The position numbers and the translations under genes were made by a program. Of a stretch of 64,000 bases of DNA, positions 57,344 to 64,000 are shown piece after piece (position 1 is the first letter of the stretch; every line of letters starts with the position of its first letter). Origin of the DNA: CAWCPR01 sp963797475. GTDB lineage: Bacteria > Chloroflexota > Anaerolineae > Anaerolineales > UBA4823. The DNA lies in contig CAWCPR010000001.1 in NCBI GenBank assembly GCA_963797475.1, positions 310,001 through 374,000 of the forward strand. Reading direction: 5' to 3'. The notes under the pieces are model-generated. The model worked only from the letters and a program-made list of their open reading frames with translations, had not been told where the DNA came from and made no database searches.

Positions 57344-58304
57344 AATTCGATTCCCATATTTCACCAGGCGCAGCCCTTATTTATTCGCTTTACTTCTCCT
57401 GGTGGTGGCGGTCATCCTCAACGCCGCGCTGCAATCGAATTTTTTTGATCCTGAGGCATTAAACGGCAATTTTCGAGTCTTTTTACCCCTGATGCTGCTG
57501 GCAGCCGGCGAGGCGGTGGTCATTCTCGGCGGCGGCATCGATATTTCGGTTGGGGCGATCGTATCCATCGTCAACGCTTTCCTGGTGACGCGCCTGTGGA
57601 CAGATGCTTCGACGGGCCACATCGTGCAGGTGATCCTGTTGTCGCTTTTAATCGGGGCGCTGGCTGGCGCGGTCAACGGGTTCTTCACCGCCTTTTTGCG
57701 GCTGCAGCCCATCGTCACGACCTACGCCACCAGCTTTCTGTTTGGCGGGATCGCCTTGTGGGTACTGCCACAACCCGGCGGATCCATGCCGGAAGTATTG
57801 ACCACATTTTATCGAAGGACCCGGCCGCTCGGCCTGCCGCCGGCGGTGTATGCCATCGCCGGATTGCTGATCATCTGGGGGCTGGTGCGGGCGACCCGTT
57901 ATGGACGCTATCTGTTCGCCGTCGGCGGAAAAGCCGATGCTGCTTACGCGACCGCCGTGCCGGTAAGCTGGGTGCAATTCAGCACGTATGTGATCGCCGG
58001 TTTGATGTCGGCGGTTGCCGCCCTGGCGCTGACGATGAACACCGGTTCCGGCGACCCGCGCATCGGCGGGGATATGACCCTGCGAGCAATTACGGCGGTC
58101 GTGATTGGCGGCACCTCGCTGCGGGGCGGCGTGGGCGGCGTGGCCGGCGCGATCATCGGCGTGGGTATCCTGGGCTTGATCAGCAACATTATCTCCTTTG
58201 CAAACGTGCCCACCTGGTGGCGGCTGCTGGTGGACGCTTCGATCATCGTGATCGCGCTGGCTACTCCTGGCATTGTCAACCTGGTCCGGAGGAAGCGGCT
58301 GTGA
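57336..58304 (+). CDS. Sugar ABC transporter permease 1 (CUT2)
   Basis: 322 residues from the ATG at 57336, which overlaps the ATPase stop by 8 bp. About nine to ten membrane segments; AVVILGGGIDISVGAIVSIV and VIGGTSLRGGVGGVAGAIIG are CUT2 permease motifs. It forms a heterodimer with the next permease, as in LsrC/LsrD-type systems. Confidence 0.92.
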   Translation: MNRIRFPYFTRRSPYLFALLLLVVAVILNAALQSNFFDPEALNGNFRVFLPLMLLAAGEAVVILGGGIDISVGAIVSIVNAFLVTRLWTDASTGHIVQVILLSLLIGALAGAVNGFFTAFLRLQPIVTTYATSFLFGGIALWVLPQPGGSMPEVLTTFYRRTRPLGLPPAVYAIAGLLIIWGLVRATRYGRYLFAVGGKADAAYATAVPVSWVQFSTYVIAGLMSAVAALALTMNTGSGDPRIGGDMTLRAITAVVIGGTSLRGGVGGVAGAIIGVGILGLISNIISFANVPTWWRLLVDASIIVIALATPGIVNLVRRKRL

Positions 58305-59272
58305 AGCTGGATTGGAAACGCACCCTTCTTTCGCCGGCGGTGGCGGCGCTGGCGCTGGCGATCGTCCTGTTCTTGCTCTCCGGCTTGCTGCCAAACGGCT
58401 GGAAGACAGCCGACCAGGCTTTCCGCCAGGCTTCCAACATCCTACGCCTGGCCGTTTTCCTGGGGATCATCGCCGCCGGGCAGACCCTGGTGATCATCGC
58501 CGGTGGGGAGGGCATCGACCTATCGGCCGGGGCGGTGGTCACTATCGCAGCGGTGCTGACCTATGGCATCACCAACGGTAAGCCGGAGAACGTCCTGACG
58601 GCCCTGCTGATCTCGCTGGCGGTAGGCGCAGCCATTGGGGCGGTCAACGGCATTGGGGTGGCCAGCCTGAAAATTTCGCCCCTGGTCATGACTCTCGGCA
58701 TGGCTGGCGTGGTCAACGGCCTGATCCTGGCGATCACCCGCGGGGTTACCAAAGGGGGCACTGCCGAACAAGTCAACAAGCTGATCAATTCGACGGCTAT
58801 CCTGGGCGTGCCAGGCGCGATCTGGTTCTGGCTGCTGTTTGGCACCGGCATCTGGCTGCTGTTGGAACGGACCGGCTACGGCAAGCGCCTGTTTGCCATC
58901 GGTGTGAACCGCACTACGGCGCGCCTTTCCGGGGTGCTCGTGCCCGGCATGGTGGTGCTCACCTATTCCTTAGCCGGGATGCTGTCAGCATTCGGCGGGT
59001 TCATGGTCGTGAACTACACTCGCCTGGTCCTGTTGAACCTGGGTGAGCCATACCTGTTCCCCTCCATCGCCGCAGTCGCGGTGGGCGGAACTCTGCTTTC
59101 GGGAGGCAAAGGCAGCTATTGGGGTTCGATTTCAGGCGCGATCTTGCTGACCTTGATCACCAGCCTGCTGACGACCATGCAGTTGCCGCAAGCAGCCAAA
59201 CAAATGGTCTTAGGCGCAACCCTGCTGGTGATTATTTCGATCTATGGCCGCCAGCAAGGCCTGCGCCAGTAA
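58301..59272 (+). CDS. Sugar ABC transporter permease 2 (CUT2)
   Basis: 323 residues from a GTG at 58301 (GTGA overlap with the first permease, GGAGGA at 58288-58293); a longer frame from 57596 is only an overlap shadow. Motifs AGGEGIDLSAGAVVTIAAVL and AVGGTLLSGGKGSYWGSISG are present. It makes the second half of the membrane channel. Confidence 0.92.
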   Translation: MKLDWKRTLLSPAVAALALAIVLFLLSGLLPNGWKTADQAFRQASNILRLAVFLGIIAAGQTLVIIAGGEGIDLSAGAVVTIAAVLTYGITNGKPENVLTALLISLAVGAAIGAVNGIGVASLKISPLVMTLGMAGVVNGLILAITRGVTKGGTAEQVNKLINSTAILGVPGAIWFWLLFGTGIWLLLERTGYGKRLFAIGVNRTTARLSGVLVPGMVVLTYSLAGMLSAFGGFMVVNYTRLVLLNLGEPYLFPSIAAVAVGGTLLSGGKGSYWGSISGAILLTLITSLLTTMQLPQAAKQMVLGATLLVIISIYGRQQGLRQ

Positions 59273-59295
59273 AAAAGATTTCAAAGGAGATGCGA

Positions 59296-60384
59296 ATGGA
59301 TCAAAAAGTAAGGGTCGGCCTGATTGGGGCCGGGTTCGTCAGCGACATTCACGCCCACGCTTTCAAACATTTCATTCATAACGCCGAGATTATCGCGGTG
59401 GCTTCCCCGCAGCGGGCAAAAGCCTTCGCCAAAGAACGCGGCATCCCGAACGCCTTCGAAGACTATCGTGACCTGCTGAAAATGAAAGAGATCGACGTCG
59501 TCACGGTCGCCATCCCGAATTACCTGCACGCCCAGGCCGCCATCCAGGCCGCTCAGGCCGGCAAGCATATCATCTGCGAAAAACCGCTCTGCAAAACGCT
59601 CGAAGAAGCGGACCAGATGATCACAGCCTGCCAGAGCGCCGGCGTCCTGCTGATGTACGCCGAAGAGCTGTGCTTTGCCCCAAAATACGTGCGCGCCAAA
59701 ACGTTAATCGCTGAAGGCGCAATCGGCGAACCCTTCTTGATCAAACAATCCGAGGAACACGACGGCCCGCACATGCCCTGGTTCTGGGACGTCAACCTTT
59801 CCGGCGGCGGCGTGCTGCTGGATATGGGCTGCCACTCGGTTGAATTCGGGCGCTGGGTGCTGGGTAAACCCCAGGTCAAAAGCGTAACTTGCTTCTGCGG
59901 CACGTACGTGCACCAGGATAAGACCGAAGGTGAAGATCATTCCATCACTGTGGTCGAATACGAGGGCAACAAGATCAACATCGCCGAGAACTCCTGGACA
60001 AAAGGCGGCGGCGTGGACGACCGCTGCGAGATCTACGGGAACAAGGGGAACACCCGCGCCGATCTGCTTAAAGGCAGCTCACTGATCACCTTTAGCCAGG
60101 AAGGCTACGGCTATGCGACCGAAAAGGCCGGGTCGACCCGCGGCTGGACGTTCACGATGTTCGAGGAAGCCTGGAATTACGGGTTCCCCCAGGAAATGCA
60201 GCACTTCGTCAACTGTGTGCTTGGATTAGAAAATCCGCTGGAGACGGGCGAAGACGGCCGGGAAGTCCTCAAGATCCTGTACGCCGCATATCAATCCGCC
60301 GGCGAAGGATGTAAGATCACGTTCCCCTACAATCCACCGGCTGTAGGTAAACCGATCGACCTGTGGAAGAAAGGCGCAAAATAA
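59296..60384 (+). CDS. Gfo/Idh/MocA-family dehydrogenase 2
   Basis: 362 residues from the ATG at 59296, six bases after AGGAG (an ATG at 59290 touches it). The NAD site is VRVGLIGAGFVSDIHAHAF, followed by the family EKPL motif (HIICEKPLCKTLEEAD). The sugar-site block NLSGGGVLLDMGCHSVEFGR has the catalytic histidine. It is close to the broken enzyme at 50817 and may do the same or the reverse step. It oxidises a sugar or polyol hydroxyl with NAD(P). Confidence 0.9.
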   Translation: MDQKVRVGLIGAGFVSDIHAHAFKHFIHNAEIIAVASPQRAKAFAKERGIPNAFEDYRDLLKMKEIDVVTVAIPNYLHAQAAIQAAQAGKHIICEKPLCKTLEEADQMITACQSAGVLLMYAEELCFAPKYVRAKTLIAEGAIGEPFLIKQSEEHDGPHMPWFWDVNLSGGGVLLDMGCHSVEFGRWVLGKPQVKSVTCFCGTYVHQDKTEGEDHSITVVEYEGNKINIAENSWTKGGGVDDRCEIYGNKGNTRADLLKGSSLITFSQEGYGYATEKAGSTRGWTFTMFEEAWNYGFPQEMQHFVNCVLGLENPLETGEDGREVLKILYAAYQSAGEGCKITFPYNPPAVGKPIDLWKKGAK

Positions 60385-60388
60385 AACC

Positions 60389-61129
60389 GTGAGAATAAAA
60401 CTGGATCCCAATACAATCACACTCGAACAGCTTGCGAAGACAATCGACCACTCGCTGCTCAAGCCGGAGCTCAGCCAGGCTGAGGTCGCCGCCGGCTGCG
60501 AGCTGGCTGCCCGCTACAAAGTCGCCTCGGTTTGCGTCAAGCCCTGCCATGTCCGCCTGGCAGCCAGGCTGCTGCAAGGCAGCGATGTGGCGGTCGGGAC
60601 CGTCGTCGGTTTCCCGCACGGCAGCGCGACCTCGTTTGTCAAAGCGGCTGAAGCGAAAGAGGCGATTGCCAACGGCGCAGTCGAGCTGGATATGGTTCTC
60701 AACATCGGCGAGCTGAAATCGGGCCATTATGAGGCTGTCCGGGCCGACATCCAGGCGGTCGTCGAAGCGGCCGGCGGCAAAGCGCTGGTTAAAGTGATCC
60801 TGGAGAACGCCTACCTGACGGATGAGGAGAAGCGCATCGCCTGCCGTCTTGCCGATGAAGCCGGGGCGGATTTTGTCAAAACGTCAACCGGCTACGCACC
60901 CAGCGGCGCTACGGAGGCGGATATCCGCCTGATGGCCGGCTCGGTCAGCGAGCGGGTGCAGATAAAAGCTGCCCATGGGGTGCGCAGCCTGGACTCCGCC
61001 CTGACGATGATCGCTGCCGGGGTAACCCGCATCGGGGCGACCGCCACGGCTAAAATCCTGGACGATTTCGCCAGCCGCCAGCGCGGGGAAGCGCCAGTTC
61101 AGGAAGGGGGCATGCAGGCCGGCGATTAA
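60389..61129 (+). CDS. deoC: Deoxyribose-phosphate aldolase
   Basis: 246 residues from a GTG at 60389, 4 bases after the preceding stop. The Schiff-base lysine is in ADFVKTSTGYAPSGAT, the second lysine in VQIKAAHGVRSL, and the first block is TIDHSLLKPELSQ. The enzyme splits 2-deoxyribose-5-phosphate to acetaldehyde and glyceraldehyde-3-phosphate. In this operon it may use a 2-deoxy sugar-phosphate made by the dehydrogenases and ROK kinase. No other deo genes are near. Confidence 0.93.
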   Translation: MRIKLDPNTITLEQLAKTIDHSLLKPELSQAEVAAGCELAARYKVASVCVKPCHVRLAARLLQGSDVAVGTVVGFPHGSATSFVKAAEAKEAIANGAVELDMVLNIGELKSGHYEAVRADIQAVVEAAGGKALVKVILENAYLTDEEKRIACRLADEAGADFVKTSTGYAPSGATEADIRLMAGSVSERVQIKAAHGVRSLDSALTMIAAGVTRIGATATAKILDDFASRQRGEAPVQEGGMQAGD

Positions 61130-61185
61130 CGCGCTTCGCCGCCTGGTAATAAAGCGAAACACGGACGGCACAGAGGTCTGAAGAG

Positions 61186-62352
61186 ATGGTGGAATACGAT
61201 CAGCGCCGGGTTGGGGTTGGGATCGCTGGGACAGGATTCATCGGGAGAGCCCATATCGATGCGCTGCGACGCATCAATGTCAATTTAATCGGCCTGGCGG
61301 AAGGCACGCCTGAAAAGGCGCGCGAGAAAGCCGTCGCATTTGGCATACCCAACGCATACCCGTCTTTCGAAGCCATGTTGGACGATCCGCAAATCGAGGT
61401 GGTCCATTTAGCCACACCCAATTTTCTGCACTTCAGCCAGGCCAGGGCAGCCCTGTTGGCTGGCAAACACGTGGTCTGCGAAAAACCACTGGCGATGACC
61501 AGCCAGGAGTTGGCCGGCTTGGTCGCCCTGGCAAAAGATAAGGGTCTGGTCAACGCGATCAGTTTCAATATCCGTTTCTATCCCCTTTCACAGCAGGCTC
61601 GCCAGATGGTGCGTTCCGGTGATTTGGGGGATCTTTTCATCCTGCAAGGATCCTACATGCAAGATTGGCTGCTGCTGCCCACGGATTGGAACTGGCGTCT
61701 GGAGTCAGGCTGGGGCGGCAAGTCACGCGCCGTGGCGGACATTGGCTCGCACTGGCTGGACTTGCTGACCTTTATCAGCGGGATGAGGATCAAGGAGGTT
61801 TTCGCCGATTTCAAAATAGTCCACACTTGGCGAAAGAAACCGGCGAAACCGCTGGAAACTTACTCGGGCAGGCTGTTAACGCCGGGAGATTACATTGACC
61901 AACCCGTAAAAACAGAGGACTATGCCAGCATCCTGCTCCATTTTGAGAACGGCGCCCGGGGAGTCCTGACCGTCTCGCAGGTCAGCTCCGGGCGAAAGAA
62001 CCGGCTGTTTTACGAGATCAATGGCTCGAAGTCCTCGATCTCCTGGGATTCTGAGCGGCCGAACGAGATGTGGATCGGGCACCGCTCGGAGGCAAACCAG
62101 CACCTGCTCAAAGACCCCATCCTGCTCGCCCAGCCGGCCCGCGACCTGGCAGAATACCCCGGCGGGCACAACGAAGGCTTCCTGGATACCTTCAAACAGC
62201 TTTTTCGCAAGGTATATGAATACATCCGGGCCGGAGATTTCAGCCAGGCGCCTGAGTTCCCAACCTTTGCGGATGGGCACTATGAAATGCTGCTGGTAGA
62301 AGCCATCGAACGCAGCGCGGAAGAACAAAGCTGGGCTGCCGTTGGGCAGTGA
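61186..62352 (+). CDS. Gfo/Idh/MocA-family dehydrogenase 3
   Basis: 388 residues. NAD site VGVGIAGTGFIGRAHIDALR (about 7-26), EKPLAMTSQELAGLVALA, and the active-site block SRAVADIGSHWLDLLTFI. It is less like the other two enzymes here, so it likely acts on another intermediate. The ribosome site is weak (GAAGAG). Confidence 0.9.
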   Translation: MVEYDQRRVGVGIAGTGFIGRAHIDALRRINVNLIGLAEGTPEKAREKAVAFGIPNAYPSFEAMLDDPQIEVVHLATPNFLHFSQARAALLAGKHVVCEKPLAMTSQELAGLVALAKDKGLVNAISFNIRFYPLSQQARQMVRSGDLGDLFILQGSYMQDWLLLPTDWNWRLESGWGGKSRAVADIGSHWLDLLTFISGMRIKEVFADFKIVHTWRKKPAKPLETYSGRLLTPGDYIDQPVKTEDYASILLHFENGARGVLTVSQVSSGRKNRLFYEINGSKSSISWDSERPNEMWIGHRSEANQHLLKDPILLAQPARDLAEYPGGHNEGFLDTFKQLFRKVYEYIRAGDFSQAPEFPTFADGHYEMLLVEAIERSAEEQSWAAVGQ

Positions 62353-62379
62353 TCATAAATTTAAACCAAGGAGACGAAA

Positions 62380-63294
62380 ATGAAACTGGGACTTTTCACC
62401 GCAGGTTTCCCGGGCAAATCTCTTGAAGAAGTGGCCGCCTGGGCCGCTGAAAATAAGTTCGAAACCCTGGAGATCGCCTGCTGGCCGGTTGGGAAGGCCG
62501 ACCGGCGCTATGCCGGCGTCACGACCATGGATGTCAGCGATTTCACTCCGGCGAAAGCCAGGCAGGCCCTGGACGTCATCGGACAGCACGGCCTTTCGAT
62601 CTCTGCACTGGGTTATTACCCCAACCCTTTGCACCCGGACCCCGAACACCGGAAGACGGTCATCGACCATCTGAAAAAGGTGGTCCTGGCTGCCGAGCAG
62701 CTCGAGGTCCCCATTGTGGGCACCTTTATTGGCAAGGATAAAGACCGGACGGTGGACGCCAACCTGGAAGAATACGCGCGGGTCTGGCCGCCAATCGTCC
62801 AGTTTGCTCGCGAGCATGGGGTAAAGATCGCCATCGAAAACTGCCCAATGCTCTTTTCCTATGACGAATGGCCCGGCGGGAACAACCTGGCAAGCAGCCC
62901 GGCGATCTGGCGAAAAATGTGGGAGATCATCCCGGACGACAATTTTGGCCTCAACCTGGACCCCTCTCACCTGATCCTGCAAATGATCGATTACGTGCGG
63001 GTGGTCAAGGAGTTCAAGGACCGCATCTTTCACGTGCACGCCAAAGACCTGGCGATCGACCGCGAAGGCCTGTATCAAAACGGCGCGCTATCCCAGGGTA
63101 TGGGTTGGCAGGTGCCCAGGCTGCCCGGGTTGGGCGACATTGATTGGGCGAAATTCATCTCCGCCCTGTACCTGGTAGGCTACGATTACGTCATCAGCAT
63201 CGAACACGAAGACCGGGCGTTCGAGAAAACGGAGGAGCTGGTCAAACGCGGATTTCTACTTTCGCGTGACGTGCTGCGCCCCTACATCAAATGA
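62380..63294 (+). CDS. Sugar phosphate isomerase/epimerase (xylose-isomerase-like TIM barrel)
   Basis: 304 residues with AGGAG before the ATG. The metal-site residues are typical: VKIAIENCPML (Glu), NLDPSHLILQ (Asp, His), FHVHAKDL (His) and VISIEHEDR (Glu). Members isomerise, epimerise or dehydrate sugars and inosose-like compounds. Its stop overlaps the start of the ROK kinase gene (ATGA). Confidence 0.88.
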   Translation: MKLGLFTAGFPGKSLEEVAAWAAENKFETLEIACWPVGKADRRYAGVTTMDVSDFTPAKARQALDVIGQHGLSISALGYYPNPLHPDPEHRKTVIDHLKKVVLAAEQLEVPIVGTFIGKDKDRTVDANLEEYARVWPPIVQFAREHGVKIAIENCPMLFSYDEWPGGNNLASSPAIWRKMWEIIPDDNFGLNLDPSHLILQMIDYVRVVKEFKDRIFHVHAKDLAIDREGLYQNGALSQGMGWQVPRLPGLGDIDWAKFISALYLVGYDYVISIEHEDRAFEKTEELVKRGFLLSRDVLRPYIK

Positions 63295-64000
63295 AATATA
63301 TCGGCCTGGATCTCGGCGGGACGAATCTCAAAGCCGGCATCGTCGATATCGCCAGCGGTGAAGTCAGCGGGTTAGAGACGACGCCAACCCTGGCGAAAGA
63401 AGGTCCCGAGGCGGTGATGAGACGCATGGCGCGGCTGGTGGACGGGATGCGCGCTACCTGCGCCTCCCAGGGCGTCGAGATCGGGGGCGTTGGGGTCGGG
63501 GCGCCCGGCGTCCTGGATATGGACAGCGGGTTAACCCTTTTCTTACCGAACCTGCCCGGCACCTGGCCAAACGTGCCGCTGCGGGATACCCTTTCCGATC
63601 TTACCGGGCTGCCGGTCCGGATTCTCAACGACGTGCGCGCCATCACCTATGCTGAATGGCGCTTCGGGGCCGGACGGGGCGCGGATACGATCGCATGCTT
63701 TGCGATTGGCACCGGCATCGGCGGCGGCCTGGTGCTGAACGGGCAACTGCACCTGGGAATGGGCGGGACAGGCGGCGAGCTGGGCCACCAGACAATTGAT
63801 TTAAACGGCCCGCTGTGCGGCTGCGGCAACCACGGCTGCCTGGAGGCCTATGCTTCCGGTCCGGCGATCGCAGCCATGGGATTGAAAGCCGTTACCCAGG
63901 GCTTGACCACCCGCATCGGCGAGCTGGCAGCCTATGATTTGAACCGGATCACCACCGAGCTCATCTACCAGGCGGCGATCGATGGGGACGCCATCGCCAG
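63291..64000 (+). CDS. ROK-family sugar kinase, 3' partial
   Basis: Starts at the ATG 63291 and runs out of the window after about 236 codons. The phosphate loop is YIGLDLGGTNLKAGIVD, the catalytic Asp lies in RILNDVRAITYAE, and the zinc motif GHQTIDLNGPLCGCGNHGC is complete, so this one is a kinase and not a repressor. It probably phosphorylates the imported sugar or a later intermediate ahead of DeoC. Confidence 0.9.
   Translation, partial: MKYIGLDLGGTNLKAGIVDIASGEVSGLETTPTLAKEGPEAVMRRMARLVDGMRATCASQGVEIGGVGVGAPGVLDMDSGLTLFLPNLPGTWPNVPLRDTLSDLTGLPVRILNDVRAITYAEWRFGAGRGADTIACFAIGTGIGGGLVLNGQLHLGMGGTGGELGHQTIDLNGPLCGCGNHGCLEAYASGPAIAAMGLKAVTQGLTTRIGELAAYDLNRITTELIYQAAIDGDAIA

Noticed and set aside
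57596..58300. Extended start of the second permease at 57596
   Set aside because: It overlaps the first permease in another frame and lacks membrane segments; the GTG at 58301 with GGAGGA is preferred.

Overview
The window looks like a chromosome segment from a GC-rich member of the Chloroflexi, most likely Anaerolineae. This is inferred from gene content and style, not from a search. Supporting signs are the Rex regulator, actinobacterial-type inositol-phosphate synthase, many CUT2-type sugar ABC transporters with ROK, Gfo/Idh and DeoR/GntR partners, transposase and recombinase types often seen in that phylum, and a yebC-ruvC-ruvA-proC-atp gene string.

Region 1 (1-18.9 kb) is housekeeping. 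A minus-strand run holds obg, nadD, an MFS exporter and a LysM lipoprotein-like protein. Convergent to it are rex (+) and a long minus-strand run yebC-ruvC-ruvA-proC-atpA-atpG-atpD-atpC-mreB. The F1 genes lack atpH (delta) and all Fo genes here. A diguanylate cyclase, inositol-3-phosphate synthase and a soluble GAF histidine kinase follow.

Region 2 (18.99-34.0 kb) starts at tRNA-Pro(CGG) and is a degraded mobile island. It holds a Phd/RelE-type toxin-antitoxin pair with a frameshifted toxin, a vapBC pair, an IS21 element, an IS4-like element, two IS3 remnants, a large serine recombinase with two small companions, an integrase fragment, DnaA_N and excisionase fragments, a truncated AAA ATPase, and broken kinase, nucleotidyltransferase and HExxH peptidase genes. 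Short repeats (a 24-bp minisatellite in two places, a 41-bp repeat in two places, a fold-back element) mark its rearrangements.

Region 3 (34.0-64 kb) is carbohydrate catabolism. One minus-strand operon (42.1-35.1 kb) encodes an ABC importer with a single-NBD ATPase, a D-lyxose/mannose-type isomerase, a PfkB kinase and a ROK fructokinase-like enzyme. It is divergent from an unusual regulator in which a DeoR helix-turn-helix and a DeoR sensor domain are separated by a periplasmic-binding-protein domain. A second locus (44.8-64 kb) has two divergent arms sharing an operator motif. One arm carries a phosphotriesterase-like hydrolase, FAD and SDR oxidoreductases, a SIS protein, a GntR regulator and a UroD-like protein. 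The other carries three Gfo/Idh/MocA dehydrogenases, a ROK repressor, an ABC importer with double-NBD ATPase and two permeases, deoC, a xylose-isomerase-like TIM barrel and a ROK kinase. Its substrate is not known.

The most striking observation is that both importers use a lipoprotein binding protein made of two tandem, nearly identical ligand-binding domains. The two proteins belong to different subgroups, so the same architecture arose twice in one locus. Copies differ mostly by silent changes, and in one protein the outer ends have diverged while the middle is homogenised, which suggests gene conversion.
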